Positions 22,080-31,827 of a stretch of 64,000 nucleotides of DNA are shown here, piece after piece. Position numbers and translations under genes: made by a program. The notes under the pieces are model-generated. The model saw nothing but the letters and a program-made list of their open reading frames with translations. It was not told the DNA's origin and did no database searches. This DNA is from Alphaproteobacteria bacterium (GTDB lineage: Bacteria > Pseudomonadota > Alphaproteobacteria > CACIAM-22H2): contig JAEULA010000008.1 of NCBI GenBank assembly GCA_016793165.1, positions 310,001 to 374,000 on the forward strand, written 5' to 3'. Positions within the stretch are counted from its first letter, which is position 1. Every line of letters starts with the position of its first letter.

Positions 22080-22259
22080 CGTGGCGTCGTCATAGCCGAT
22101 CGCGGCGCCCGCGCGGAAGCGATGGCACGCGCCGTCGTTTGCGGCCGTGGCCGGCCGGCGCCGCCGGCGGTTGCCGAGCTTCGGGGCCCGGTGATAGAAG
22201 CGGCGGCCCTGGGGGCGGAATGCCGCCCGCGGACCCAACGCATTCGATGGAACGCTCGC

Positions 22260-22559
22260 ATGTCGCTCGATAAGGCAACGGTGGCCCGCGTCGCCACGCT
22301 GGCCCGCATCAAGGTGCCGGACGAGGAACTGGACAAGATGGTGCGCGAGATCTCCGGGATCATGACCTGGATCGAGCAGCTCCGGGAGGTCGACACGACA
22401 GGCATCGCGCCGATGACGTCGGTCGTGGAGCACGTGCTCAACCAGCGCGCGGACCAGATCAACGACGGCGGCTATGCCGACGACGTGACGCGCAACGCGG
22501 CGGACCGGGTCCAGCTCGGCGATGGCGCGTTCTTCGTCGTCCCCAAGGTGATCGAATGA
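22260..22559 (+). CDS. gatC: Asp/Glu-tRNA amidotransferase subunit C
   Basis: A 99-residue GatC, the small belt-like subunit that holds GatA and GatB together. The start region [19 protein letters not shown] and the [16 protein letters not shown] helix are typical, as is the end [15 protein letters not shown] 22260 begins the gene; the longer upstream frame is spurious. Its stop overlaps the gatA ATG by four bases, giving coupled translation of the complex. Confidence 0.96.
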   Translation: MSLDKATVARVATLARIKVPDEELDKMVREISGIMTWIEQLREVDTTGIAPMTSVVEHVLNQRADQINDGGYADDVTRNAADRVQLGDGAFFVVPKVIE

Positions 22560-24022
22560 GCGCGCTCACCGACCTGACGATCGCCGAGGCGCGCACGGCG
22601 CTGCGGTCGAAGAAGATGTCGGCGCGCGAGCTGACGACGGCGCATGTCGAGGCCGTCGCCGGGGCGCGCGCGCTCAACGCCTTCATCACCGAGACGCCCG
22701 ACCGGGCACTGGCGATGGCCGCGGAGAGCGACAAGCGGCTGGCGAGCGGGCAGGGCCGAGCGCTGGACGGCATTCCGCTCGCGATCAAGGATCTCTTCTG
22801 CACCCGCGACGTCCAGACCACGGCCGGAAGCCGGATCCTTTCCGGGTTCAAGCCGCCCTACGAATCGACCGTCTCGCAGAACCTGTGGAATGCCGGCGCG
22901 GTGATGCTGGGCAAGGTCAATCTCGACGAGTTCGCGATGGGCTCGTCCAACATGACCTCGGCATTCGGCGGCGTGAAGAACCCGTGGAAGCGCCGCGGCG
23001 ACGCGCGCGACCTCGTGCCCGGCGGCTCGTCCGGCGGCTCGGCCGCGGCGGTCGCCGCGCGCGTCGCGATGGGCGCGACCGCGACCGACACCGGCGGCTC
23101 GATCCGGCAGCCGGCAGCCTTCTGCGGCGTCGTCGGCATCAAGCCGACCTACGGCCGCTGCTCGCGCTGGGGCATCGTCGCCTTCGCCTCGTCGTTGGAT
23201 CAGGCCGGACCGATCACGCGCGACGTCCGCGATGCCGCGATCATGCTCGGCGCGATGGCGAGCCATGACCCGAAGGATTCGACCTCGGTGCCGCGCGAGG
23301 TGCCCGACTACGAGGCCGCGCTCGGGCGGAGCATCAAGGGCCTGCGCTTCGGCATTCCCAAGGAATACCGTCTGGACGGCATGTCGCCGGAGATCGAGAA
23401 GCTGTGGCAGCAGGGCATCGCGTGGCTGAAGGAGGCCGGCGCGGAGCCCGTCGAGATCTCGCTTCCGCACACGAGGTACGCGCTGCCGACCTACTACATC
23501 GTCGCGCCCGCCGAGGCGTCGTCGAACCTCGCGCGCTACGACGGCGTGCGTTTCGGACTGCGCGTGCCGGGCAACTCGATCGAGGAGCTCTACGAGAACA
23601 CCCGCGGCCAGGGCTTCGGCGCCGAGGTCCGCAGGCGCATCCTGATCGGCACCTACGTGCTCTCGGCCGGCTACTACGACGCCTACTACCTGAAAGCCCA
23701 GCAGGTGCGCGCCCTGATCGCGCGCGACTTCACCGAGGCCTACAGGCGCTGCGACGTCATCCTCACGCCGACGGCGCCGTCGGCCGCCTTCGCGATGGGC
23801 GACAAGATGGACGATCCGGTCGCGATGTACCTCAACGACGTCTTCACGGTGACGGTCAATCTCGCGGGGCTGCCGGGCATCTCCGTGCCCGCCGGCCTGT
23901 CGAGCGACGGCCTGCCGCTCGGCCTGCAGCTGATCGGGCGCGCCTTCGACGAGGAAACGCTGTTCACCGTGAGCCACGTTCTGGAGCGCGCCGCCGGCTT
24001 CACCGCGCGCCCGGGAGTCTGA
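22556..24022 (+). CDS. gatA: Asp/Glu-tRNA amidotransferase subunit A
   Basis: A 488-residue amidase-signature glutaminase subunit that frees ammonia from glutamine for GatB. The Ser-cisSer-Lys triad is visible: K78 (LAIKDLF), S158 (PGGSSGGS) and nucleophile S182 ([10 protein letters not shown]). Length is normal. It overlaps gatC and is followed by gatB after three bases. Together with an AspRS of non-discriminating type this complex probably converts Asp-tRNA(Asn) to Asn-tRNA(Asn), and possibly Glu-tRNA(Gln) as well. Confidence 0.97.
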   Translation: MSALTDLTIAEARTALRSKKMSARELTTAHVEAVAGARALNAFITETPDRALAMAAESDKRLASGQGRALDGIPLAIKDLFCTRDVQTTAGSRILSGFKPPYESTVSQNLWNAGAVMLGKVNLDEFAMGSSNMTSAFGGVKNPWKRRGDARDLVPGGSSGGSAAAVAARVAMGATATDTGGSIRQPAAFCGVVGIKPTYGRCSRWGIVAFASSLDQAGPITRDVRDAAIMLGAMASHDPKDSTSVPREVPDYEAALGRSIKGLRFGIPKEYRLDGMSPEIEKLWQQGIAWLKEAGAEPVEISLPHTRYALPTYYIVAPAEASSNLARYDGVRFGLRVPGNSIEELYENTRGQGFGAEVRRRILIGTYVLSAGYYDAYYLKAQQVRALIARDFTEAYRRCDVILTPTAPSAAFAMGDKMDDPVAMYLNDVFTVTVNLAGLPGISVPAGLSSDGLPLGLQLIGRAFDEETLFTVSHVLERAAGFTARPGV

Positions 24023-24025
24023 GAC

Positions 24026-25477
24026 ATGATGATCGAAGGCAAGACGGGCAGCTGGGAGATCGTGATCGGACTCGAGGTCCACGCCCAGGTCGTGTCACAG
24101 GCCAAGCTCTTCTCCGGCGCCTCGACCGCGTTCGGCGCCGAACCCAATTCGCAGGTCAGCTTCGTCGACGCGGCGTTCCCCGGCATGCTGCCGGTGATCA
24201 ATCGGGTCTGCGTCGAACAGGCGGTCCGCACCGGTCTCGGCCTCAACGCCACGATCAACGAGCACTCCGTCTTCGATCGGAAGAACTATTTCTATCCGGA
24301 CCTGCCGGCCGGCTATCAGATCTCGCAGTACAAGCAGCCGATCGTGTCCGAGGGATGGATCGACATCGACCTGCCCGGCGGTGAGACCAAGCGCGTGGGG
24401 ATCGAGCGGCTGCATCTCGAGCAGGACGCGGGCAAGTCGATCCACGACCAGCACCCGCAGAAGACGTATATCGACCTCAACCGCTCGGGCGTCGCGCTGA
24501 TGGAGATCGTCTCCAAGCCGGAAATGCGATCGCCCGAGGAAGCCGGCGCCTACATGCGCAAGATCCGTGCGCTGGTGCGCTACCTCGGCACCTGCGACGG
24601 CAACATGGAGGAGGGCAGCCTGCGCTGCGACGCCAACGTCTCGGTGCGCAAGCCGGGCGGGGAGCTGGGGACGCGCTGCGAGATCAAGAACGTCAACTCG
24701 ATCCGCTTCGTGATGCAGGCGATCGAGTACGAGGCGCGCCGCCAGGTCGAGGTGATCGAGGACGGCGGCGCGATCCGGCAGGAGACGCGGCTCTTCGACA
24801 GCGGCAAGGGCGTGACGCGCTCGATGCGTTCCAAGGAGCACGCGCACGACTACCGCTACTTCCCCGATCCCGACCTGCTGCCGCTGGTGCTCGACCCGAA
24901 GTGGATCGCGGAGATCAAGGCGAGCCTGCCCGAGCTCCCCGATGCCAAGAAGGCGCGCTTCGTGTCGGACTTCAAGCTGACGCCGTACGACGCCAGCGTG
25001 CTCGTCGCGGAGAAGGAGAACGCCGCGTTCTTCGAGACCGTCGCGACGGGGCGCAAGGACCCGAAGCTGGCGGCCAATTGGGTGATCGTCGAGCTCTTCG
25101 GCGCCCTCAACCGCCTGGGCAAGGACATCGCGAGCTCCCCGATCTCCGCCCGGCAGCTCGCCGGCCTGCTCGACTTGATGGAGAACAACACGATCTCCGG
25201 CCGCATCGCGAAGGACGTGTTCGGCTTCATGATCGAGACCGGCAAGGATGCGGCGACGATCGTCGAGGAGCGCGGCCTCAAGCAGGTCACCGACAGCGGC
25301 GCCATCGAGACGGCGATCGACAAGGTGATCGCCGACAACGCCGCGAAAGTGGCGGAGTACCGCGGCGGCAAGCCGGCGCTGTTCGGCTGGTTCGTCGGGC
25401 AGGTCATGAAGGCGACCGGCGGCAAGGCCAACCCTGCCGCGGTCAACGACATCCTGAAGAAGAAGCTGGCCGGCTGA
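24026..25477 (+). CDS. gatB: Asp/Glu-tRNA amidotransferase subunit B
   Basis: A 483-residue kinase/transamidase subunit that activates the mischarged aminoacyl-tRNA. It has the GatB start [13 protein letters not shown], the cradle-domain motifs [14 protein letters not shown] and [26 protein letters not shown], and a C-terminal helical/YqeY-like tail ending in [16 protein letters not shown] that binds tRNA. ATG 24026 has GGGAG about 8 bases upstream; ATG 24029 is also in frame. It is the last gene of gatCAB. Confidence 0.97.
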   Translation: MMIEGKTGSWEIVIGLEVHAQVVSQAKLFSGASTAFGAEPNSQVSFVDAAFPGMLPVINRVCVEQAVRTGLGLNATINEHSVFDRKNYFYPDLPAGYQISQYKQPIVSEGWIDIDLPGGETKRVGIERLHLEQDAGKSIHDQHPQKTYIDLNRSGVALMEIVSKPEMRSPEEAGAYMRKIRALVRYLGTCDGNMEEGSLRCDANVSVRKPGGELGTRCEIKNVNSIRFVMQAIEYEARRQVEVIEDGGAIRQETRLFDSGKGVTRSMRSKEHAHDYRYFPDPDLLPLVLDPKWIAEIKASLPELPDAKKARFVSDFKLTPYDASVLVAEKENAAFFETVATGRKDPKLAANWVIVELFGALNRLGKDIASSPISARQLAGLLDLMENNTISGRIAKDVFGFMIETGKDAATIVEERGLKQVTDSGAIETAIDKVIADNAAKVAEYRGGKPALFGWFVGQVMKATGGKANPAAVNDILKKKLAG

Positions 25478-25594
25478 GGCGCCGCCGCGGCGTTTGGCGC
25501 CGCGCGGCGAGTGCGGATTTCTGATACCAGGAGGCGCGTCGCCGAACCTGGAACGGCGTCGATCGGGCCGCGCGAGGCGGCCCTTGAGGAGCAC

Positions 25595-26422
25595 ATGGCG
25601 AACGCGAAGACTGCGAAGTCGAAGAAGCCTGCGAAGACGCCGGCGAAGAAGGCCGCGAAGCCGAAGACGCTGAAGGCGTCGCCGGCGATCAAGGCCGCGG
25701 CGGCGAAGAGCGCCAAGCGGGCCGCCAAGGGGGCGCCCATCCGGAAGGCGAAGCCCGGCAAGACGCCGGCCGCCTCGGCACCGCGCCTGCCGGGCCGTCC
25801 GGTCCTATGGGCGATGGCCGCCTCGATCCCGTCGGGCAAGGTCGGTCTGGCGTTGACGATGATGGGGGTCCCCTTCGACTACCGGCATGTCGACCTGCGC
25901 GCCGGTGCGCAGCGCAGCGCGGCGTTCCTGGCGAAGAACCGCTTCGGGCAGGTGCCGGTGCTCGAGCACGACGGGCATTTTTTCGCGCAGTCGAACGTGA
26001 TCCTGCAGTATCTCGCCGACACCTACGGCAAGTACGCCGGCGGCAGCGCGGCCGAGGAGATCCGCATCGCCGAATGGCTCCAGTGGGACCAGGACAAGAT
26101 GTCGGCGCTGGGCTCGGTCCGCTTCTTCCGCCGCTTCCCGGACATGGCGCCGGCCGCGGCGGTGGTCGATTTCCTGCGCGGTCGCGCGACGCAGGCGCTC
26201 GACTTCCTCGATCGTCACCTCGGCAGCAGCAAGTTCATCGCGGGGCCCAATCCGACGATCGCCGACATCGCGGTGTTTCCGTGGATCGCGACCGCGGACG
26301 AGGGCGGCTTCGATATCGCGCGATGGCCGAACCTGCGCGCGTGGGCCGAGCGATTCGCCAGGCTCCCGGCCGTGACGCATCCGTACAAGCTGATGCCGAC
26401 GCAGGACCGGATCGGCGGCTGA
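25595..26422 (+). CDS. Glutathione S-transferase with N-terminal histone-like Lys/Ala/Pro tail
   Basis: A 275-residue protein in two parts. Residues 1 to about 65 are a low-complexity basic tail rich in KxPAKxPAKKAAKPK units, like histone H1 or bacterial H1-like tails. From about residue 68 it is a GST: thioredoxin-fold N-domain (PVLWAMAASIPSGKVGLAL, FGQVPVLEHDGHFFAQSNVILQYLAD with the cis-Pro in QVPVLE and the Gln-Ser glutathione contact) and an all-helical C-domain with the N-capping motif NPTIADIAVFPW. ATG 25595 follows GAGGAG directly; a GTG at 25511 is an upstream in-frame alternative. The fusion is unusual; its purpose is unknown. A second GST follows. Confidence 0.85.
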   Translation: MANAKTAKSKKPAKTPAKKAAKPKTLKASPAIKAAAAKSAKRAAKGAPIRKAKPGKTPAASAPRLPGRPVLWAMAASIPSGKVGLALTMMGVPFDYRHVDLRAGAQRSAAFLAKNRFGQVPVLEHDGHFFAQSNVILQYLADTYGKYAGGSAAEEIRIAEWLQWDQDKMSALGSVRFFRRFPDMAPAAAVVDFLRGRATQALDFLDRHLGSSKFIAGPNPTIADIAVFPWIATADEGGFDIARWPNLRAWAERFARLPAVTHPYKLMPTQDRIGG

Positions 26423-26477
26423 GGACGACCGCGACGCGGCGTCCGTCGCGCCGCCGCACGAGGGGGATCCACGCGTC

Positions 26478-27101
26478 ATGACGATCGACTTCTACACCTG
26501 GGGCACGCCGAACGGACGCAAGGTCTCGATCATGCTCGAGGAATGCGCGTTGCCGTACGTCGTGCACAAAGTCGACATCGGCAAGAACGACCAGTTCAAG
26601 CCCGAGTTCCTCAAGGTCAATCCGAACTCGAAGATCCCGGCGATCGTCGACCGCGACGGTCCCGGCGGCGGGCCCTTCACGCTGTGGGAGTCCGGCGCGA
26701 TCCTCATCTACCTCTCGGAGAAGAGCGGCAGGCTCCTGCCGAGCGAGCCGCGCGCGCGGCACACGACCTTGCAGTGGCTGATGTTCCAGATGGCGGGCGT
26801 CGGGCCGATGGCGGGGCAGGCGCATCATTTCATGCGCTTCGCACCCGAGAAGGTGCCCTACGCGATCGAACGCTACGGCAAGGAGATCAAGCGGCTCTAC
26901 GGCGTGATCGAGCGGCAGCTCGCGGCCCAGGCGCATCTGGCGGGGCCGGACTACTCGATCGCCGACATCGCGACCTATCCGTGGATCGCGCGGCACGAAT
27001 GGCACGGCGTCGCGCTTGCCGAGTTTCCCAACGTCAAGCGCTGGTTCGAGGCGCTCGGCGCGCGCCCGGCCGTCGTCAAGGGAATGGCGGTTCCCGGCTG
27101 A
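26478..27101 (+). CDS. Glutathione S-transferase, Nu-class (YfcG/YghU-like)
   Basis: A 207-residue GST. The N-terminal TPNGRKVSIMLEE motif is that of Nu-class enzymes such as E. coli YfcG, where Thr and Asn bind two glutathiones and give disulfide-bond oxidoreductase activity. SKIPAIVD holds the cis-Pro and LWESGAILIYL the Glu-Ser glutathione contact. The C-domain has the DYSIADIATYPW capping box. It starts 55 bases after the tailed GST on the same strand, so the two may be co-transcribed. Confidence 0.93.
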   Translation: MTIDFYTWGTPNGRKVSIMLEECALPYVVHKVDIGKNDQFKPEFLKVNPNSKIPAIVDRDGPGGGPFTLWESGAILIYLSEKSGRLLPSEPRARHTTLQWLMFQMAGVGPMAGQAHHFMRFAPEKVPYAIERYGKEIKRLYGVIERQLAAQAHLAGPDYSIADIATYPWIARHEWHGVALAEFPNVKRWFEALGARPAVVKGMAVPG

Positions 27102-27134
27102 GCCGGCGACGTCGCGCCGGCCCAGGCAGCGCGT

Positions 27135-27425
27135 TCAGGCGGCGGCGGCGTTCTCGAGCATGGCGGCGACCGGCGTCGGCATGACCGGGGTCGGCATCGC
27201 GGGCGTCGGCAGGGCCGGGGCGGCCATCACGTCGACCGGAGCCGCGGCCGGGCGGGACTTGCCGCGTTCCTCGCGCTTCACCTGCGCCGACATGGACAGG
27301 ATCTCGCGACGGGCCTGGGTCAGGATCGCCAGCTGCCGGTGATCCTCGCGGTCGATGACCTGCATGCACGCCACGCGGTTCTCGATGAGGTCCAGCAGCA
27401 TGTCGATGGAACGTCGGCTCAGCAT
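27135..27425 (-). CDS. Small helical protein with MPTP repeats, unknown function
   Basis: A 96-residue protein. ATG 27425 is chosen because GGAGG lies eight bases upstream. The first ~55 residues are predicted amphipathic helices (SIDMLLDLIENRVACMQ, REDHRQLAILTQARREIL); the rest is low-complexity, with three tandem near-repeats (PTPAM, PTPVM, PTPVA) and an Ala end. There is no signal peptide or membrane segment. I do not recognise the family beyond a vague likeness to small alphaproteobacterial proteins. A CtrA-like near match (27521-27536) lies about 100 bases upstream. It converges with the GST gene. Confidence 0.7.
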   Translation of the reverse strand: MLSRRSIDMLLDLIENRVACMQVIDREDHRQLAILTQARREILSMSAQVKREERGKSRPAAAPVDVMAAPALPTPAMPTPVMPTPVAAMLENAAAA

Positions 27426-27600
27426 GATTGTCGCCTCCACTGAATTTCCCGCGTCGGTCTCGGCCGGCGTCGTGGGGCCTGCCGGCGACTCTGCGATGGT
27501 GAAAGCGTGGCTGAAGAGTGTTAACCAGTGGTAAACGCGGCGGGCCCGACCCCGGAATTCGCGCCGGATTAACCGGCAGCCACCGTCGCCACCCCGTTCG

Positions 27601-27629
27601 TTGACAGTCCCGCCCCCCGTCTCTAGAAC
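27601..27629 (+). promoter_or_regulatory. Promoter of tRNA-Ser
   Basis: Consensus -35 TTGACA (27601-27606), 17-base spacer and -10 TAGAAC (27624-27629). Transcription would begin about 30 bases before the tRNA at 27669. The 27426-27668 gap holds nothing else that I can name. Confidence 0.65.
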
Positions 27630-27668
27630 CCGCGTCTGCAAATGCCGTGGCAATGCTGCTCTTCGTGC

Positions 27669-27761
27669 GGAGGGGTGGCCGAGTGGCTGAAGGCGGCAGT
27701 TTGCTAAACTGTTGTACGGGGTAAACTCGTACCGTGGGTTCGAATCCCATCCCCTCCGCCA
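27669..27761 (+). tRNA. tRNA-Ser (anticodon GCT)
   Basis: A class II tRNA with long variable arm. Acceptor GGAGGGG (27669-27675) pairs with CCCCTCC (27751-27757); discriminator G and encoded CCA follow. The D arm has GTGGCCGAGTGGCTGAAGGC, the anticodon loop TTGCTAA gives GCT, which reads AGC/AGU serine codons, the extra arm is about 20 bases, and the T arm contains GGTTCGAATCC. Length including CCA is 93 bases. Confidence 0.97.
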
Positions 27762-27974
27762 TCCTTCCTGCCCAACGCCCCGGTCGCTTGCCGCGGTGGG
27801 GGTCGGAGGTCCGGGTGTCTTCGGTGATCCCGCGCGGACGCCAGACCGCAATCGCCGGGGAATTCGGCTCCGTGGACGAAATTCACCATTGGTTAGCGCG
27901 CGTTAAGTGAACATTCGGCAGCCTCAACGAACGACGTCCTCATTTCGGGACGTTCGGTCGCAACAAGGGTCCCG

Positions 27975-30389
27975 ATGCTCGAACGTGTCCGTCGCTTCCT
28001 CGGCGATCGCCACACCTGGCCCCTGATCGGCCTGCTGCCGATGACGGTCTTCGCCGTCGGCCTGATGGTGGTGTTCGCCCGACAGCAGGGTCGCGAGACG
28101 GAGTCCGAGATGCGTCGCCATCTCGAGGTGCTGACCCGCGGGGTTGAGCGCCGTCTCGGCGGCCAGATCGCGCTGCTGAACGCGATGGCGTCGCTGCCAT
28201 GGATCCAGGCCGACGATTTCGCGCCGCTCAAGTCCTATCTCGAGTCCTTGCGGCCGACCTATCCCGCGTGGCGCAACGTCGTCGTCACCGATCTCGAGCG
28301 CCAGATCTTCAATCTCAACCTCTACCCGGAGGTCAGCCACGTTCGCGAGCGCGCGACGATCGACAAGGTCGTTCGCACGCGCGCGCCGGTCGTCGGCTCG
28401 GTGACGGACGGCATCGTCTCGATCCGCGCGCCGGTCGCGCTGTCCGGCGAGATCCGGCGGACGATCGTCGTCGCGCTGCACGTGTCGGCGATCGGGCAGA
28501 TCTTCGAGGCGCCTGACCTGCCCCCGGGCTGGAGCGCGATCGTGGTCGATGCGCGGCACGATCTCATCGCGCGAACGGGCGCCCCGAGGCCCTACGTCGC
28601 CGGGCATATCCGCGCCTCGACGGCGGACGACTCGGTCCCCAAGGGCGGAGTCCGGCGCCTCGCGATCGAGGGCGAGGACCTGCTCATCGCCTCGACCGAG
28701 ATCGTGCCGTCCGGCTGGACCGTGGCGCTGCTCGCGCCGAACCGGATCGTCTACTCGGGCGGCATCAGGATCGATCACCTCCTGTACGGCGCCGCGGCGC
28801 TCGCCGCGCTCGCCAGCCTCACCCTGCTGTGGCTTCTGTCCCGCAGCGCGCACCGGCGGACCGAAGAGCTGCAGGTCGCGCTGCAGCGCCTGGCGGAGAG
28901 CGAGCAGCGCTTCCGCGACGGCATCGACAGCATGGGCGAGGGGTTCCTGATGTTCGACGCCGAAGACCGCCTGGTTGTCTGGAACCGGCGCTATGTCGAA
29001 ATGATGCCGCGTATCGAGCAGGTCATCCGGACGGGCATGACCGCCTCAGAGCTCGTCGATGCCGCGATCAGGCTGACTCGACCCGACCTGTCCGCGGAGG
29101 AGCACCGCAGATTCCTCGACACGCGGCTCGCCGCGCGCGCTCGGCTCGAGGGCTCCGCCTACACGACCGCCGACGGCCGGCGCATCGAACTCGTCGATCG
29201 TCGTGCTTCCGCCGGCGGCATCGTCTCCATCCTTCACGACGCCACGACGGCGCATCAGTGGGCCGCGCGACTGGCACAGAGCGAGATCCGGTTCCGCGAC
29301 TTCGCCGAGACGGCGTCGGACTGGTTCTGGGAAACCGGTCCCGACCATCGCTACACGTTCATCGCCTCGCGGCGCTCGCCCGCGACGTCCGATCCCGGAT
29401 TCGCGATCGGCAAGACGCGGATCGAGATCGCCCGCGCGATCATCGGCAGCGTGCCCGAGGCGCTGATCGAGCTCGAACGGCGGATGGACCGGCATGAGGT
29501 GTTCCACGACTTCGAGTACGCTCGGCCGCATGTCGACAGCGGCGAGATGACGATCTTCGAGGCCAGCGGCAAGCCGGTCTTCGGCGACGATGGCGCCTTC
29601 CTCGGCTATCGCGGCACCGGACGCGACGTCACCGATCGCAAGCGGCAGGAGCGCGAGCTGGCACGCGCCCTGGCAGCGGAGCAGGAGGTGAATGCGGAGC
29701 AGCGCCGCTTCATCGCGATCGTCAGCCACGAGTTCCGCACGCCCCTGACCATCATCGACGGCGCCTCCCAGCGCATCCTCGCGCGGCTCGGACAGGTGGA
29801 GCCCGACATCCTGAAGCGCTTCGACCGCATCCGCGGCTCGGTGGCGCGGATGACGGAGCTCATCGACCGCACCCTGTCGAGCGCGCGGCTGGACACCGGC
29901 GGCATCGAGCTGAACGTCGCCACCTTCGACGTCGTCGCACTCGTCCGCGACGTGAGCGAGCGGCAGCGCCAGGCGACGCCCGATTTCACGATCGCGATCG
30001 ATTGCCGAGGGCCGTCCGAAATGATCGAGGCGGACCCGCGCCTGATCGACCAGATCCTCACGAACCTGCTGTCGAATGCCGTGAAGTATTCGGGCACGTC
30101 GCGCCGGATCGACCTCGGCGTCGGCGGCGACGACGAGACCGTCGAGATCTCCGTCGGCGACCACGGCCTCGGCATCCCGGCCGACGAGATCCCGAAGCTG
30201 TTCACGCGGTTCTTCCGCGCCCGAACGGCGACGGGCCTGCCCGGCACGGGCATCGGCCTGAACCTGTGCCGCGAGCTCGTGCAGCTCCACGGCGGCAGTA
30301 TTTCGGCGGAGTCGGTCGTCGGGTCCGGCTCGATATTCCGGACCCGGATCCCGCGCCGGCGGCCGCAGACCGAACCCCGCGCCGCCTGA
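27975..30389 (+). CDS. Membrane sensor histidine kinase with periplasmic Cache-like and PAS domains
   Basis: An 804-residue kinase. Membrane segments at about 15-35 and 269-290 enclose a ~230-residue periplasmic domain that looks like a double Cache sensor. Two PAS domains follow (about 310-425, a PAS_7-type with GEGFLMFDAEDRLVVWN, and about 435-555, SDWFWETGPDHRYTF). HisKA has H585 in AIVSHEFRTPLTI. The ATPase domain has N (TNLLSNAVKYSG), GDHGLGIP and GTGIGLNLC boxes. No response regulator is adjacent, so it is an orphan kinase or signals to a distant partner. The 213-base gap before it has no clear gene. Confidence 0.92.
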   Translation: MLERVRRFLGDRHTWPLIGLLPMTVFAVGLMVVFARQQGRETESEMRRHLEVLTRGVERRLGGQIALLNAMASLPWIQADDFAPLKSYLESLRPTYPAWRNVVVTDLERQIFNLNLYPEVSHVRERATIDKVVRTRAPVVGSVTDGIVSIRAPVALSGEIRRTIVVALHVSAIGQIFEAPDLPPGWSAIVVDARHDLIARTGAPRPYVAGHIRASTADDSVPKGGVRRLAIEGEDLLIASTEIVPSGWTVALLAPNRIVYSGGIRIDHLLYGAAALAALASLTLLWLLSRSAHRRTEELQVALQRLAESEQRFRDGIDSMGEGFLMFDAEDRLVVWNRRYVEMMPRIEQVIRTGMTASELVDAAIRLTRPDLSAEEHRRFLDTRLAARARLEGSAYTTADGRRIELVDRRASAGGIVSILHDATTAHQWAARLAQSEIRFRDFAETASDWFWETGPDHRYTFIASRRSPATSDPGFAIGKTRIEIARAIIGSVPEALIELERRMDRHEVFHDFEYARPHVDSGEMTIFEASGKPVFGDDGAFLGYRGTGRDVTDRKRQERELARALAAEQEVNAEQRRFIAIVSHEFRTPLTIIDGASQRILARLGQVEPDILKRFDRIRGSVARMTELIDRTLSSARLDTGGIELNVATFDVVALVRDVSERQRQATPDFTIAIDCRGPSEMIEADPRLIDQILTNLLSNAVKYSGTSRRIDLGVGGDDETVEISVGDHGLGIPADEIPKLFTRFFRARTATGLPGTGIGLNLCRELVQLHGGSISAESVVGSGSIFRTRIPRRRPQTEPRAA

Positions 30390-30414
30390 TCCGGCATGCC
30401 GCGGCCAGGCGCGC

Positions 30415-31686
30415 TCAGGGCGCCTGGCGCAGGGCCTTGGCGAAGAAGTCCTCGGCCCCGAAGTTCCCGGACTTCAGCGCGAGGGCGAGCGGGCGACCGC
30501 CGACGCTCGTCGTCCAGGGTACGCCCGGATCGATCTGGGGTCCGATGCGCAGCGCCTTCACGTCCAATGCATTGACCACGGCGCCCGACGTCTCGCCGCC
30601 GGCGACGACGAGCTTGCCGACGCCGGAATCCACGAGAGCCGTCGCGACGCGGGCGAGGGCGCGTTCGACGAGCTCGGCGGCCCGCTCGCGACCGAGGCTG
30701 CGCTGCGCCGCCGCGACCTCGTCGGGCGCCGCGCTCGCATAGACGAGCACCGGTCCCTGGGCGATCCGCGCGCGGGCCCAGGCGATCGCCTCCTCGACGG
30801 CCGCGTCGCCGGCGGCCAGCGCCGTCGGCTTCAGCTGAAGCGCGGGGTGGCCCGCCGCGAAGCTCGCGATCTGGCGTAGCGTGGCGGCGGAGCAGCTCCC
30901 GGCGAGCACGGCCGCAAGTCCCTGGCTGCGCGGCAGGGCGGCGGCGTCGGCGTGCGCGGCCAGCAGGCCGCGCTTGCGATAGGCGGCCGGCAGGCCGCGC
31001 GCCACGCCCGATCCGCCGGTGACGAGCGCGAGGTCGGCGCAGGCCTCGCCGATGCTGCGCAGATGCGCGTCGCTCACGGCATCGACGATCACGTGGCGCG
31101 TGCCCGACTTGCGCAGCGCCTCGAGGCGCGCGGCCAGCGCCGCTGCGCCCGGTTCGACGTCGGCATAGGCGGCCATGCCCACCTTGTGGCGCGTCTGCCG
31201 CTGCAACACGCGCACGAGGCTGGGATCGCGCATCGGCGTCAACGGATGGTCGCGCATCGGCGAGTCCGACAACAGCATGTCGCCGACGAAGAGATGGCCC
31301 TGGAAGACGCTGCGGCCGGTCTCGGGAAAGGCAGGGCAGGCGATGGCGAGGTCGCCGCCGAGCCGATCGAGCAGCGCGTCGGCAACGGGCCCGATGTTCC
31401 CGGCATCGGTCGAATCGAAGGTCGAGCAGTACTTGAAGAAGATCCGGCGCGCCCCGCCGCTCTGCAGCCACGCGAGGGCTGCCAGCGACTGGTCGATCGC
31501 CGCCGCCGCGGGAATCGTGCGCGACTTGAGCGCGACGACGATCGCATCCGTGTCCGGCACCGAGAACCCGGCCGGTGGAATTCCCGTCGTCTGGACGGTG
31601 CGCATCCCTTCGCGAACGAGCGTGTTGCAGAGATCGGTGGCGCCGGTGAGATCGTCGGCGATCGCGCCGAGCAGGCAGCTGGACAT
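30415..31686 (-). CDS. otnK: 3-oxo-tetronate kinase (OtnK, four-carbon acid sugar kinase family)
   Basis: A 423-residue DUF1537/OtnK-family kinase. The N-terminal GAIADDLTGATDLCNTLVR binds the acid sugar (about residues 7-25), FKYCSTFDSTDAGNIGPV is the second conserved block, and the C-domain has LVTGGSGVARGLP and VVAGGETSGAVVNAL with GVPWTTS near the end, the nucleotide site. In known pathways OtnK phosphorylates 3-oxo-tetronate before decarboxylation by OtnC. The divergent ltnD and nearby otnI support the assignment; the promoters would lie in the 141 bases between otnK and ltnD. Confidence 0.92.
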   Translation of the reverse strand: MSSCLLGAIADDLTGATDLCNTLVREGMRTVQTTGIPPAGFSVPDTDAIVVALKSRTIPAAAAIDQSLAALAWLQSGGARRIFFKYCSTFDSTDAGNIGPVADALLDRLGGDLAIACPAFPETGRSVFQGHLFVGDMLLSDSPMRDHPLTPMRDPSLVRVLQRQTRHKVGMAAYADVEPGAAALAARLEALRKSGTRHVIVDAVSDAHLRSIGEACADLALVTGGSGVARGLPAAYRKRGLLAAHADAAALPRSQGLAAVLAGSCSAATLRQIASFAAGHPALQLKPTALAAGDAAVEEAIAWARARIAQGPVLVYASAAPDEVAAAQRSLGRERAAELVERALARVATALVDSGVGKLVVAGGETSGAVVNALDVKALRIGPQIDPGVPWTTSVGGRPLALALKSGNFGAEDFFAKALRQAP

Positions 31687-31827
31687 GGGAGCCTCGTTGA
31701 CAGGGCCGGCGACGGCGACGGCCGAATTGGCAGTTCACCAGAAGAGCCGATAGGCTCGCCACGGAATTTGCGGACACGACGGCTCCGGTCGACGTGTCGG
31801 GCTGCACCACGACGGGAGGACGACGGC

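Noticed and set aside
25476..25510. GC-rich palindromes after gatB as a terminator
   Set aside because: Several alternative short pairings of GGCGCC type, but no single stable stem and no T run.
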